DNA from: Epiperipatus broadwayi
Lineage: Eukaryota; Onychophora; Udeonychophora; Euonychophora; Peripatidae
Direction of reading: 5' to 3'
NCBI GenBank assembly: GCA_028023455.1
Contig: JAQFVV010000551.1
Span: 1 to 64,000 of the forward strand
Length of the DNA: 64,000 bases
Shown here: positions 46,876-59,373 of the stretch, piece after piece
Position numbering within the stretch: position 1 is the first letter of the stretch
Layout of the letters: each line of letters opens with the position of its first letter
Translations under genes and position numbers: made by a program
The notes under the pieces: model-generated
Seen by the model: only the letters and a program-made list of their open reading frames with translations
Told to the model about the DNA's origin: nothing
Database searches by the model: none

Positions 46876-49744
46876 CAAAGAAATGTAATTTTCTGAAATT
46901 ATTCATAATGATTTAATAAATACAAAACATATATAAATTGGGAATTATTATAACTAATACGCCAGCCATTTGCGAAGTTGTAGACCCCTGCATTACAATA
47001 AATGAAGCATTGAATGCGTGTCGATTTATATGAAAGTTAAGTTATTAAAGAAAGTAAATATTAATGAAAATTTGACACGCATTCATTGTTTTAAGCGATC
47101 ATAGATTTAAAGTTTGAAAATTGAAATAATTATGAGCATGCAATAATTAAATAACTATCGATAGAAATGTAGATTATAGAAATACGCACCCCAGATAGAG
47201 TGAGGCAAGCTAGATTATTAGAGAAATTTACATATTAAATTAATTATTCAATTTTAGTTATACAAATGATAGTTTTACATTTTATAATTTAGATAAGTTG
47301 TATGAAGAAGAGCTATAGCATATTATTAGAGTACTCTAGAGTTTGAACACAGACAGGTACCTGTTTTATAAGAAGTTTTCTGAATCCATTAATTTAGCAG
47401 CAAAAAGTTCACGAGTGGCAAGTCTTTCTTGTATTTAGATATTCATTTAATTTCATGGCAGCAGCAGCTTTCTCATTCATTTCGGGCAGCAGATCTTCAT
47501 GGTGAATTTATGACGGGCAATGAAAGTCAGCATCCGATAGGCCATCTCCCGATGGAGAATAATCTAGGTGCTTTACTCGGTCATACCTTGGCAGGAACAA
47601 ATTATTTTTATATTTTTGGAGACTCTCAGTGATCGAGAGCAAAGCTAAAGTTTTAGTGAATGTCTCCAGCAAGTCTAAGATGGCCTTTTTTTTTTATCTT
47701 GATCTTTCACATTTTTGTTAAGATATTTTTAGGTTCTATTTAATCTGCCCTGAGGATAATCAATGATTTTGTTGGTTTTTAATTAAAGAAAGCTGCCGTT
47801 CTATTGTTTACATTTTACATTTACTAATTATTTTTGTGGAATTTTTCTTTAATTAATCTATTATCTATCACTGACCGATGCTTTTAAATTTCAAAAACAA
47901 AAAGGGAACATAAGATTATTTTAACTTTTAATTAAATATTACATCAGATATTTTTAGAATTATTATTAATTGAAATTTAAACAAAGCAATAAATACGAAC
48001 TTTATAATCCAAAATAAATGATTAAAATTATACAAAATTATATAACTAAAAGAAATCTAAATTATATTATTTTATCCCTATTTATTGCGTTTAATTTGAG
48101 ATCGCAATGTGTGCGTGTTTATGCTGAATTCTACACATATTTATACATTTTTAATATTGTTACACACACAACTCGATATCAAAAAGTTTAAATTTGGGAG
48201 GGATAGACCGGTCAGTGAGAGACGACAGAAAAAGGTGAAACTTAAGATTCGAATACGAATCTTACTGTTTCAATAAGATGCAGTGATGCGGTTGCCACCT
48301 GCCTAATCATTTGAACCCTACTTAGTAATATATATTTTATACAATAAATTTTCTAAGAATCAGCATTTTAAGTCTTCCATGTCTTTAAAATAATGTTAAA
48401 CATAATTGATCAGGCTTTATATAAACAGGTCATTGTTCCTAATTATAGATGCACTTAATCTTTACTCCACTACCAATAAAGACACTATACAAGACAAATG
48501 ATACTCAAGATTCACTTTGTGCTAAACTAGCACTCATCAGTTATCTCAATTCACAATCTCTTACATATATTTTTATTATACTTTCAATATTTGTCAATAG
48601 TAAATTGTTAACTTTTGTTTTACAAATACCAAACTTATTCCACTCACAACATTGATACGATTCATTCTAGATAAATACATTAATAATTATCACTAATTAT
48701 TCATTAAATTAGTTTGCCTAAAGGTTTGTGATGGTGGTTTATTAGATGTGTTAATATGTTGGACTATGTCCATCATTTATCATTAAATCTTTAAAGTTTA
48801 AAATTTTCTAGACATTCAACATTTAAAAATAGATTATGGAAATAGTCCAACATATTACATTAAACTACTTGTTTATAATAGAAATTGGATTTCCAATACC
48901 ATATTTTTCTCTATTATTTACCATGCTAGAAAGTAAATTAAGCAGATCATTTTATTTGTTAGTATATTGACCTTTCTAGAAGTTGATTTTTAATAAGAAA
49001 GTTGTTCTTTGGTATTCTAGTTGTCAATATAATGTATGTCAAAGTTTTGGGGTTAGACCTTTAAAGGAAATCTAGCATGTTATTATTTATTTTTGACAAA
49101 TTTTACTGATATAAATTACAAAAAGACAAAGATCAAATTTAAACAAGTCTAAGGTGACCCTTATTATTTCTAGTAACAAATAAAAAAAAAGATAAATATT
49201 TTTTTTAAAAAAATAAGATGGCAAAAAATTAAAGAAGCCTCTTTCAACAAATAATTACCTATTTTAATACATATATTTTTTAAATGATATATATATGACA
49301 TCAGAACAATCAAATTTTTTGATTAAGATCCAAATTATTTTGAAAATTGATGTACAGTATATATATACTTGAAATATTTAAATTTCAATTTATAAACTAA
49401 TAAGGTGGACAAATTCGATTAATTAAATAAACCAATTTCCCATGAGTTTGGGTAATTGTGCAACATATGAATTTTTGAAATCTTTATTTCCGAAAACTAT
49501 TTAGAACTGATATTTGACCAAATATAAGACAGATTTGCCAAGAAACAAAAATAGACAAACTTAAAATAAATTAGAGGATTCTACATCACCAAATTTTGTA
49601 ATAAACGGAATATCACAAAGACTAAAATGATTTTTTTTTTTTTGCTTTAGAACTCTCGAAAATTATTAGATATTATCTACATCGTTGATCAATAAAATTA
49701 TTGACAGCTCAACTAAAATTATTCAAAAATCAATTGGAATTTTC
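46876..49744. other. Mostly unannotatable stretch
   Basis: If 45706-46875 is a 5' LTR the internal region would begin here, but no gag or pol motif was seen. A G+C-richer patch at 47400-47650 includes an open 67-codon frame (47429-47632) without known motif. A short inverted repeat (TAAGATTCG-AATA-CGAATCTTA) sits near 48244-48265, and a remnant of repeat family Z (GCTAAACTAGCACTCATCAG) at 48521-48540. Confidence 0.4.
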
Positions 49745-49812
49745 TGCACAGGTTTGAATCCTACCGAATGTATCAACTGCTGTATTCACGGGGGTCTCCA
49801 CCTGGCGCATAA
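49745..49812 (-). repeat. tRNA-related SINE-like head fragment
   Basis: On the minus strand ATGCGCCAGGTGGAGACC resembles an A-box region and GGTAGGATTCAAACC is a good B-box at the proper distance. The flanking ATTAAAATTCTTAAATTG word is shared with the tRNA-like patch at 27876-27950, which points to a common SINE family. Confidence 0.55.
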
Positions 49813-50002
49813 CATTAAAATTCTTAAATTGGATTTGAAATCATAATATATATATATATGGAAATTATATTAACAAAAATAACTTTTTTCCCTGTAAGAA
49901 TTTGGGGATCACTACAGGCGAGCTGAGTCTATTTCATTTCTTCACTCGTTAATATTCACAGATTTTTTTTATATATAATGATAAGCTTTATTTGTCTTAA
50001 AG

Positions 50003-50215
50003 GGTTACAAGATTTTACATAGCTTGGATTGCTGAGTTTACATGGGCAATCCGTAGTTGTAGGTTTATATATATAAAAGTTGATTTATTATTTTACATTG
50101 GATTACAGGCAGGAATTTTTACATACTGTGGATTAGTTACATGGTTTTACATAGCTTAGGTTGCTTTGGTTACATGGGTAATCTGTAGTTGTAGATTTAC
50201 ATATGTAAAAGTTTT
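50003..50215. repeat. Two-copy tandem repeat with ~136-bp period
   Basis: TTTTACATAGCTTGGATTGC...TTTACATGGGCAATCCGTAG at 50012-50057 recurs as TTTTACATAGCTTAGGTTGC...GTTACATGGGTAATCTGTAG at 50147-50193. Both are followed by TTGTAGRTTTA and ATATRTAAAAGTT. The copies are about 85-90% alike by eye. Confidence 0.85.
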
Positions 50216-51431
50216 TTTTTTGTTTGTTTTAATCAAATTTTGTTTATTTTAAATTCAAAGTATTTCTTTATTATAGGAAAAGTCTCATTTCTTCTTTAAC
50301 AATAGGTACTTTCTATTTGTTTGTTTTTTTATTATTATTAAAATAATAATACTAATCATTTCCATGATAGGAGATATATATTCAGGTATAAAAGGGATCA
50401 GCCTTCGGGAGGCAAATCAATTAGTTTCCATGTGGCATCGTAGATGTAGGGGGAGGGGGCAAATTCTGGTCCCTTTTCCGAATTTTTTCCATTTTATTAA
50501 TGTATAAGCCAAGCGGGCGCTCCAGTGCATGATTAAAGGTGAGCCAGCACCAGGTGTACCAGTTTATTAATAATGATCACTTAGTTCCCATTGTCAATAG
50601 TACTTTAACACGACTTCATTTATTTAGGCTATATTTTCTACTACACTTTTCTCCTCTTTATGAGTAAAGTCATTAACCTCCCCGGCCACTGCCAAGCCAA
50701 CTGTAAACTTTGAGATAGTTTTTTTTTTATATCTCATTTGCATAACAGTTATTCATATTTTTAATTACCTGTTTCTAAAGTCAATTATTTCCAGTAGGAA
50801 CTGCACACACTAATTACACAAAGAAAAATAATACTTTATTTACAATATTCTTAATAATATCAGCACTGCTCAGTGCAATAACCTAAGCCATTAAAAATGA
50901 AAAGATAAATTGGATTATGCATGAAAATTGATATCAACTGTAGATTACAAAGATGCTTTAGCAATGCTTTGAAAGATCCAAATCTGTGATATGAAGGGAA
51001 AAAATTACCAATAAAGTTATTAATATATCTTAAGAATTGCTCATCAAGATCCATCATTAAAAAAAATCTTTATCGTCTGTAAAATAATCTCACATATCAC
51101 CTAAATTTTAAGATAGGAAAGAATGAAATTGAAATCTGTAAAGAAAATTTGTGATAAATATAATAAGAATCACCCAATCCTTATAAAAATTAATTGCCAG
51201 TTGTATTGGATTGATGCCAGAGCACAGAAATTAAGCTCAAAATCATTAAGAATATTTCTACTGTATTTAAGCAGAAATTCATCAAGATAAATTTCATTTT
51301 CCTTCTGGAGACAATTTGTTTCATATACTAATCTCAGAAAGGCTTTAAAAACTCACCACTAACTCGGGATATAGTTTCATTACCCAAGATTAATGACAAA
51401 TCAAAATCTCCTTGATGGATGTCCAAATAAG
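50216..51431. other. Gene-less stretch with a G+C-richer patch
   Basis: A patch at 50390-50560 is G+C-richer (GGGGGAGGGGGCAAATTC and GCCAAGCGGGCGCTCC words) but matches nothing I know. The minus frame 50860-51057 is AT-rich and without motif. Confidence 0.4.
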
Positions 51432-52130
51432 GGTGCAAATTTATTACACGATCTCTGCCATTTTGAATTTCAAAAATAGCCAAAAAACATCATCTGACAC
51501 ATCTAAGTGCTAAAAAACTACGCGAAAACAGAAAAAATTTAGAACTTGGGTCACGTGACTTGGAAAAACTCGCCAAAACGCACAGTTAAAAAAAAAAAGC
51601 CAAAACACGAAAAAATAACATTTTCTCATTTTAAATTATAAATCAAATAATTTATACATAGAGAGAGTAAGATTACTATATTTAAATCTTAATCAATAAA
51701 TACTAATTATCATTGCCTAAAAAAGTACTTGGTAGCATTTTGATGTGGCTGATTTTGATGTGGCTGATATGTGATATCTAAGGCACCCCCTCCCCCCTTA
51801 TACAAATTAAAATAATATATATGCGATATATATATTTCACACAAATAAAATTATGAATGCGTAAAATAAACAAATAAATGAAATATGATAAATAAATAAA
51901 TGGCTAGTATTTTTGAAGGCATACCTTCATTATCAAAGCTGTGACTAAATGAATTGCGAAGTAAAACTGTTGCTATAAGAAATGCAACGTGTATGCAAAT
52001 TTAGCACACAGCTTTGATAATAAAGGTAAATAAACCCAATAGCCATTTATTTATTTATCATATTTCACTTATTTGTTTTCTCTACGCACTCATAATTTTA
52101 TTTGTGTGAAATATATATCTAATATATATT
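51432..52130 (+). repeat. Left arm of the 2.1-kb fold-back element
   Basis: Contains everything in the right arm plus an extra ~195 bp. The extra part is itself an inverted repeat: 51831-51906 pairs with 52040-52115, and inside that, ACCTTCATTATCAAAGCTGTG (near 51923) pairs with CACAGCTTTGATAATAAAGG (near 52007). In the right arm this section is collapsed between short AAATAA words, suggesting a deletion there. Confidence 0.85.
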
Positions 52131-53027
52131 ACTCATTATAAACACAGACACAAAGCGATTATTAATTAAAATAAATATTTTTTTTTAAAAAATAAAATAT
52201 TTACATTTATTTAAAATATGTTTTTGTTTTCTTTGTTGGTAGTAAAACTCATTTCAATGTTAATAGATATACAGATTATAGTGACAATCAAGAGTAGATC
52301 TGATATAGGTGAAATGCAAACGAAGACTTTAATGAGTTTTATCTTCTTATATTTTAACGCGTATATATGTTTGTGTACAAGTAAGCTGTATATAACTAAC
52401 TTTAATAGTGACCGGGGTAATATTTATATGTACATCCGCACATAGTAAGAGGCTTAATATGCCTTATTCGGTTCTCCCCATCATATCAAGAAAGTTACTT
52501 TTTAATTCTCAGAATTTGTATACAAAATAATTATAGAGTGGTTTGCGTATTTTTCTAAACATTTTTTAAATTATTTGTTGAGGTATGATTTTATAAATTG
52601 AAGCGGTGAATATCATCTGTATGCAGATATACTTGCTTCATTTTACTTAAAACCAAACTATCTCCCATGGTGTATAAAATGTAATATTAAAATCCGCACA
52701 CATTCGTAATAGGTGCGTGTGTGTATATATAATATTATGGCATCTTTCTAAAGCTAAAATCTAAATTATTTAAGTTAAGCATTTTACAGTTAAAAGAAAC
52801 ATATATAAAAACTGAAAACCATTAAATAAGAATGTAAAAGTAGACAATGGGAGAGGGGAAGAAATATAAGTGCGGTGAAAGGCAATCTTGAAAATAGCTA
52901 CAGTCAAACACCTCTGCATGTTCAAAGGTGTCAAAGGTAAAATAAAACAAAGATCAGGAAAACAAATGGTCGACTAGTAGGTGTGAGGAAGTAAAGAGCA
53001 ACGAGTACTGTAATAAAAATAATGGCA

Positions 53028-53531
53028 TAATATTATATATTTCACAAAAATAAAATTATGAGTGCGTAGAGAAAACAAATAAATGAAATATGATAAATAA
53101 ATAAATGGCTATTGGGTTTATTATTTGTGTGAAATATATATATATCGCATATATATTACTTTAATTTGTATAAGGGGGGAGGGGTGCCTTAGATATCACA
53201 TATCGGCCACATCAAAATGCTGCCAAGTACTTTTTTAGGCAATGATAACTAGCATTTATTGATTAAGAGTTAAATATAGTAATCTTGCTCTCTCTATATA
53301 TAAATTAGGTATTTGATTTATAATTTAAAATGAGAAAATGTTAATTTTTCATGTTTTGGCTTCTTTTTTTTTTTAACTGTGCATTTTGGCGGGTTTTTCC
53401 AAGTCAGGTGACCCAAGTTCTAAATTTTTTCTGTTTTCGCGCGTAGTTTTTTATCACTTAGATGTGTCAGACGATGTTTCTGGCTATTTTTGAAATTCAA
53501 AATGGCAGAGATCGCATACTAAATTTGCACC
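53028..53531 (-). repeat. Right arm of the 2.1-kb fold-back element
   Basis: Inverse complement of the left arm with scattered substitutions, for example GCGATCTCTGCC against ACGATCTCTGCC and TCGGCCACATC against the duplicated GTGGCTGATTTTGAT words on the left. Arm identity by eye is around 90%. Confidence 0.85.
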
Positions 53532-53539
53532 CAAATAAG

Positions 53540-54079
53540 AATATAAAATCAGATAATGGCAGAATAAAAAAATATAATTCTTATGAGATTTCCAAACAAT
53601 TTTTGTACTACATCCAACTGTAAAGCAACTGGGTGAGATTTTCCTAATTACAATGGGATCTCACCAACAGATTCTGCATAACCCATAATTACTGGGGTAA
53701 TTTGCTTCATAAATAAAATTTAATCATCATTTATCTATATAGATGTTGATAAACACAAACTATGAATTAAATAATTAATGACTGTAGAATCTATAGATAA
53801 ATGACATAATTGAAGAACTTAATAAACTACTAAATTTGCCTTTAACCGAAAGGAATCTGATTTTACTTTGATGACTCAAAGAAATTAAACATGGCAAATT
53901 CCTAATGTCCACACTATACATTCTTGTTCTTGCAATTGTTTTTACTATACCTATAAGTTCAGACCATCCCACTCCTATTAATGTATGGATATATAATAGT
54001 ACAATAATTATTTGAGGGGTTAGATTTTCATAATATCTATGTGGGTATGGCTACAATATCAAATCCAATAAGGGCTTTT
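53540..54079. other. AT-rich gene-less stretch
   Basis: Nothing recognised. The 65-codon minus frame at 53775-53972 lacks any motif. Confidence 0.4.
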
Positions 54080-54215
54080 AGCATTCCATCATTTGTTTTT
54101 CAATGAAATGGATGGTTGAATATGTGGAAGGGTGAAAAGATTGAAGTCTGTCCATTAAAGTTTTAGAATTGATATCTTAATATAAGTCAAACACTGATTA
54201 TATATATATATTATA
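54080..54215 (+). repeat. Dispersed repeat family Z, copy D (5' part only)
   Basis: Matches 40650-40765: CATCATTTGTTTTTCAATGA, then AAATGGATGG, GAAGTCTGTCCATTAAAGTT and GATATCTTAATATAAG, ending in an AT run where the homology stops. The tRNA-like end is missing, and a different tRNA-like fragment follows directly. Confidence 0.75.
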
Positions 54216-54300
54216 ACGATCCAAAAGAAAGCGGAAATCGAATCTACCTGCAAACTACGATATCTGCACTACACAGGCGCCATCTAGGCATTTGAACCTA
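54216..54300 (-). repeat. tRNA-related SINE-like head
   Basis: On the minus strand, TAGATGGCGCCTGTGTAGTG provides an A-box-like region and AGGTAGATTCGATTTCCGC a B-box about 30 bp later. This is the spacing of RNA polymerase III internal promoters. It abuts the AT end of repeat copy D. Not recognised as a functional tRNA. Confidence 0.55.
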
Positions 54301-55244
54301 GAAAAAATTATATAGTAGGCAGATACGCGCTGTTAAGATTCCACTTTATTTAAATATTCAGATCGTTAGCCCAAGTCACTAGCTCATTGGAACAGCAGAG
54401 ATTATAAAATATAACTTTATATCTTAAATATAAAAAAATAAAAGCCACTGCCATAAATTAACACATAAAAATATTTATTTACGCACACATAAAATCATTC
54501 TAATTTGAGGAATAAGTTTAACATTTTAGATTTTTATATTAATCTTTAAATTTACATTTAACTAGATTGCAATAATGAGTTTAATATTTATTTAGTGAGT
54601 CGAGTATGAATAGACTATATAGATTGTATTTGAAAAGAAAAATGTTCTTTCCCTTATTTCACATTAGGCCAAAAAGTTCGCAGTCAAACTGGCACCAATC
54701 CATCTGATACATTTATGTAGTCAATGTAGCATGAAAATACGACAACACAAAATACTATACTGTCAGGAATGTACATCTGAACAGTAAGTAGAGTTAGAGA
54801 AGACATTGTCTCTCCACCAACAGGAATGCTACATCTGTTGGCGAGTAGAACAATAAACAAAAAACTCCATAGGAATGAACTGCGGTCCTTTGCCGACTTA
54901 CAAACCCATCCATAGGCAAACAGAAGGTGTGTGGTGTATATATGCAATCCTGCCCATAGCGGATCTCATACTACATCTACAAAAATATTTTATCTTTAAG
55001 TCTTGTACTTTTTTTATAAAAAAGTATGTTCAAATACTTATTTATTTGTTTTTTTAAAAAAATATTTTTAAAGTTTTGAATCTTTGCGAATATATATGTT
55101 TAACAAACATTTTAATTTTAGCATTTAGTTTTTTTTTTTAATAGATTTTATTTTTATTTGCGAACTTTAAGATTTTATTTTAAATTAATGTAATGACATA
55201 TTTATATATTGTTACATATATATATATATATGTGTGTGTGTGTG
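54301..55244. other. AT-rich gene-less stretch
   Basis: Nothing recognised besides the 87-codon minus frame at 54684-54947, whose G+C-richer DNA has no family motif, and an (AT)n(GT)n microsatellite at 55205-55242. Confidence 0.4.
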
Positions 55245-55420
55245 AAATTATGATCTGGCAACTGATGAGTGCTGGTTCTGCATGAAATACTTATATTGAG
55301 GATCATTTATCTTTTTTGCATGTATGTGGCCATGTGTGTGTTATTTGAGATGAAATGGAAACTGAATATACACTAAAAAATTCTAAGTTCAAATCCCTCT
55401 ATTTAATCATATAATGCATG
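55245..55420 (+). repeat. Dispersed repeat family Z, copy E (3' part)
   Basis: Begins at AACTGATGAGTGCTGGTTCT, continues GCATGAAATACTTATATTGA, CATTTATCTTTTTTGCATGT and GTGTGTTATTTGAGATG, and ends in a B-box-like AAGTTCAAATCCCTC. It lacks the upstream half present in copies B and C. Confidence 0.75.
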
Positions 55421-55719
55421 AACATGAGTGGGCTACTCACCAATATGCATCAGCCAACATAATGAGTTTATTGGTTTTTTATCTCTGAATTTAAAATTAC
55501 AAAACACCTTTTATTTACATTGCCTGATAAGTTTTTAACTAAAATATCAGTTGAGTTTTTTAAAGGCAGAATAAACGCCTGTATAAATGAATATTTTTAA
55601 ATAGATATTTTATAATCATGATAGACAAAACTAAATTGTGTGGTTCATTCCCAGGAGATTGAAATGTTGCTCATTAAGACAGTGGTTAAGTGATTAAAGG
55701 TGGGAATACTATGAATCTA

Positions 55720-56310
55720 CCCATTGCAGACCTAGACTGCCATTCGATGATGACATTTTTATGTACTTTATATGAATTGGGGGAAGAAACTTTCTATTAT
55801 TAAATAAGACATTGTTTAGCTTTGTAAAGTTAAAAGGTAAAGAGACAAACCCAAGTGAAGTTGCATTCATTATAAATAAAAAATGGAAAAACAACATTGT
55901 AGATATTGGTGGTATATTACACAGGGGCAAGATTGTTATTCTACTTTATGGAAGATACCAATTGTAGATAATTCAAAATTTATATTTTTCATTGTGTTGG
56001 GAAGTAGAGGATTTTTATACAGATGTTGAAAAAGTTTTTGATGAGACCAAGCAACATTTTAAAATTGTCATGTTGGATTTTAATGCTAGAATTGGTAAAC
56101 AATTGAAAGATGAAAGATGTTGTTGGTAAATTGGTTATGGTAATAAAAATGAGAACAGACACAGACTTCTGGAGTCCACTAATAAAAAACTGTATATTAT
56201 GAATTCTTTCTTTAGAAAAATGCTAAACAGAAATGAACATGGAAGCATCCAAGTAAAGGCCCAGCAGAATTGGATTATATTTTGACTAACAGAATAAATA
56301 CATTTTAAGA
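55720..56310 (+). pseudogene. Endonuclease domain of RTE-like LINE
   Basis: NPSEVAFIINKKWKNNIVDI near 55850-55905 fits the strand before the catalytic site. FYTDVEK (about 56017-56037) precedes LDFNARIG, where DFNARIG (56076-56096) is the usual GDFNAKIG motif of the exonuclease-endonuclease-phosphatase fold. A GYGNKNENRHRLLE segment and a WIIF segment near 56260-56285, for the normal IDYIL, complete the domain. Such endonucleases nick the target to prime reverse transcription. Frame changes occur near 55920-56010 and 56125. The minus-strand frame at 55709-55930 is an antisense shadow. Confidence 0.82.
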
Positions 56311-56899
56311 TTGTAGTCTTCTTAATTAATTTAATACAGAAAGTGACATCAATTAATGAAATGTAAGATAGTGTTAATGCACCCTAAAGAAAAAATTAAT
56401 AGAAAAACTATTCACAATTGATGATCCCACCCTTCAGAAATATTCCAAAGAATTTAAATTAGAACTTATATATCGTTTTAAAATATTACTCGATTTTGAA
56501 GATAGTTCAAATTTGAATGAAATCAGTAGGAAAATAAGTGTTATATTATTAAGAATTACAACAAAGTACTAGATTAGTAAATTTTCTACTGAGACCAGTA
56601 AATGAATGAAGAAGGAAAATGAAAATATATAAAAATGATTTCTTTAAAAATAATTGAATATATAGCGTTTTGTAAAATATAAAAAAATAATAATTATGAT
56701 TTAATAATAAAAACTATAGAAGAGAATAAACCTCTCCAAAATGTAAAACGACATCTTGATATTGGTAGGAAACTTATTTCTGTAATAAAAAGAAAAGATG
56801 GATATTACCGAAAAAAAAGATGACATCATAAAATATGTAAAGATGTTCTATAAAGAATTATATAGTAATAAAGAACATAAATCAAAATATAACCTACAT

Positions 56900-57920
56900 T
56901 TATTACACTTTCAGAATTGCTCATCATTTTAAATGAAATATATAAAGAAGGGTAAACTCCCCTTAATGATGGAATTATCAATATGATGAAAAAATAGAAA
57001 AACTACTAGCAAAATTATTTATCAAGCATTTAAATGATAAGATATATCAGATGATTGGATAAATGCTGTAATAATATTCTTATTTCAAAAGTAATAAACA
57101 AGACTTTAGAAATTACAGATCAATCAATCTTTTACAAGTTCTATACACATTTTTTTTACTAAGATAATTACAACTTATCTATAGCACTCTGTATTTTAAC
57201 TAATCAAGCAAAAAAAAAAAAAAAAAAGTTAAATTTAAAAGTAATTTTAGCACAGTGGATCACGTCCATATATTGGAAAAATTAAGGAAGGAACCAGTGA
57301 ATAAGAGTTGCCATTATGCTTTGGATTTTTAGATTATAAAAAGACTTTTGATTCTACAGTGATTAAAACATTGATTCATTATGATATAAAGCCAGGATAT
57401 TGTCACATTCTGATTAGTTTCCATAATGATCCTAAGAAGATTAACATTGAAATGGGTATATGATAGCTTGAACTCCGCATCTTAAAATCCTTTTACAGCA
57501 GTTTTACAAGTATTTTGTGGATTGAAATGGGAAGCTAAGGGATTTAAACTAAATGGAGATCATTTAGATTTTGCAGATAATATGGTTATTTTTGTAAAAT
57601 ATTACTTCAGAATGTCAAGAAATGTTGCAAAAGTTACCAGATGAAAGTGAGAAGTAGGACTAAAGATAAATACTACAAAAGACTAAAATAATGTTAAAAG
57701 AAGAAAATAAAGAGTGATAATGACAAATTAGAAGTTATCTTGGACAGATTATGAATACAAATGGAAATATAATGGATGAAATTAAGTAAACTTGAATGAA
57801 ATGCTTTTGATAAAAGTAATTTAATATTAAAAAGAAATATGCCTATATGTTTGAAAAGGAAAGTTTTAATAAACGTGTTTTAGAATTTCTTAGTTATGGA
57901 TCTGAGACTTGGACTCACAC
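56900..57920 (+). pseudogene. Reverse transcriptase of RTE-like LINE
   Basis: After a badly worn stretch (56310-57230), GFKLNGDHLDFADNMVIF is read near 57540-57592. The catalytic F-A-D-D is F-A-D-N (57570-57581), so the second Asp is lost. GLKINTTKD follows near 57658-57685. About 150 bp later come a CLKRKVF-like motif and KRVLEFLSYGSETWTH (57870-57916), a signature of the region after the RT of RTE/BovB-like LINEs ('K-x-K-V-F...V-L...Y-G-x-E-T-W'). Three frames are involved. Confidence 0.8.
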
Positions 57921-59373
57921 ATACATATTTATAATATAAAGATAACTAAAAATAATATACGTACATAAATTATTTTTTGGGGTCTCAATTGAGTAACATG
58001 ACTGATTTAATCACTTCTTAAGAATGAATGTGGATTTTTTTCCAAATATTTTTGGATTAATACGTATGTTTTACCGCCTCTGTATTTATATTTGTAATGG
58101 ATTAAGTTATGGTATGTCTAACTAATAATTTTAAGTTTATGAGTGCTCACATAATAATTTGTTTATAAGTAATAATATATATTATTGTTGTTGTTGTTTT
58201 ACATATTGATTTCTAGCTATAGTATGATCCACAAAAAAAAAAAAAACCCTATTGTTTTGAGTGATTAATACATCCAAGTTCATTTTAGTGATTTTTCTGT
58301 CTAAATTAAAGTTTTTGTGACAGTCAGTTTATTAAAACATGAATATATTTTTGCTGCTGATTCTGTCTGTAATTGACCGATCAAAAGTTTAGAGTTTTAT
58401 CTCACTCGGTCAACCGGAATATTTGACAAGGAAAAGGTTAACAATAGACTGTTTGAGTTTGTTTTTGTTTTTTAATAAAAAAAGTATTTTATTCATCAAA
58501 TGTGACTAAATTTTGAATTTTTTCCAAAATAACATTAGTCAAACATGATGACAAGAATGGATAAAATGATTGCAGATATCATGCACTAATCAATGCTTAA
58601 TGTAGCAAATCTTTCACTGATACCATGTAAAATAAATCCGACATAATGCAGTCTTCTTTATTTAATAAAATAGCACAGGCTATTTTTTTTTATAAAGTAA
58701 TAAAAAATATTTTTAATTGAATAGCTAAAACTTTGCATCAGAAGATAATTTACTATCATCAACTATATAAATCATGTTGTTTGCCTAAACTCAGTACTTG
58801 ACTATTTTGTAATTTAATTTTTAAATTATTTATATTAGCTGAAAATATAAAATTATATACAACAAAATGGGCTAAGAGAAAATAGGCTAATGCAAATTAC
58901 AAACAATAATGAATAAGTATATTGATGAATTCAGTGATTTATCCTATTGCCTTGATTAGTGAATTTAATTTTAATAGAAAATACACCCATTATTGCACAT
59001 CTGTAATTGTAACAAATAAACTAATCTTAATTAAACCATCTTTCAAATCTATAGTAAATTCAGCTTCAATGATGCTATAATAATATATAAAAAAAGAAAT
59101 GATGTTGTAATACCAAAACCATTATAACGTTCTATTATTAGCATGAACGTAATAATTAGAAGCCGACCCTGCTCCTTATTCTATCGTCTTTACAGAGCTG
59201 TATGCAGTAATTATTAGAATATTTCTTATCTTATTGGCTAAAACAATATCTTAAGTCAAGTTTAATATTTAAAACAAGAACGCAGTGGAAATATAGTAAA
59301 AAATGGAAATATTGGGAGAAGTGACAGCCAGTAAAGCATTGGATTTAACTTAAAATGAAGTATTATTATATCA
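57921..59373. other. AT-rich gene-less stretch
   Basis: No gene recognised. A short TTGTTGTTGTTG run (58182-58197) and homopolymers only. Confidence 0.4.

Larger units (their letters stand above)
51432..53531. mobile_element. Long-armed terminal-inverted-repeat element (2,100 bp), superfamily unknown
   Basis: The element is bounded by an 8-bp direct repeat CAAATAAG (51424-51431 and 53532-53539) and by inverted ends starting GGTGCAAATTTA. The arms are very long: about 51432-52130 on the left and 53028-53531 on the right. They match through landmarks such as GATCTCTGCCATTTTGAATT, TTTAGAACTTGGGTCACSTG, TTGCCTAAAAAAGTACTTGG and GATATCTAAGGCACCCC. The ~890-bp middle has no recognisable transposase, and its 75-codon frame (52218-52445) has no motif. 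An 8-bp duplication with GG termini suits Merlin, hAT, P or Mutator-type elements, but none of their signatures is decisive. A non-autonomous fold-back element is the best description. Confidence 0.88.
55690..57920 (+). mobile_element. RTE-like LINE relic (non-LTR retrotransposon)
   Basis: The plus strand holds, in order, an apurinic-type endonuclease, a reverse transcriptase and the C-terminal linker typical of RTE/BovB-like elements. The motifs are listed in the component entries. All are scattered over three frames with dozens of stops. No target duplication or tail was found, and the limits are those of visible homology. The broken state suggests an old insertion. Confidence 0.8.

Noticed and set aside
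52218-52445. 75-codon frame in the core of the fold-back element
   Set aside because: Too short and without any transposase motif; not supported as a gene.
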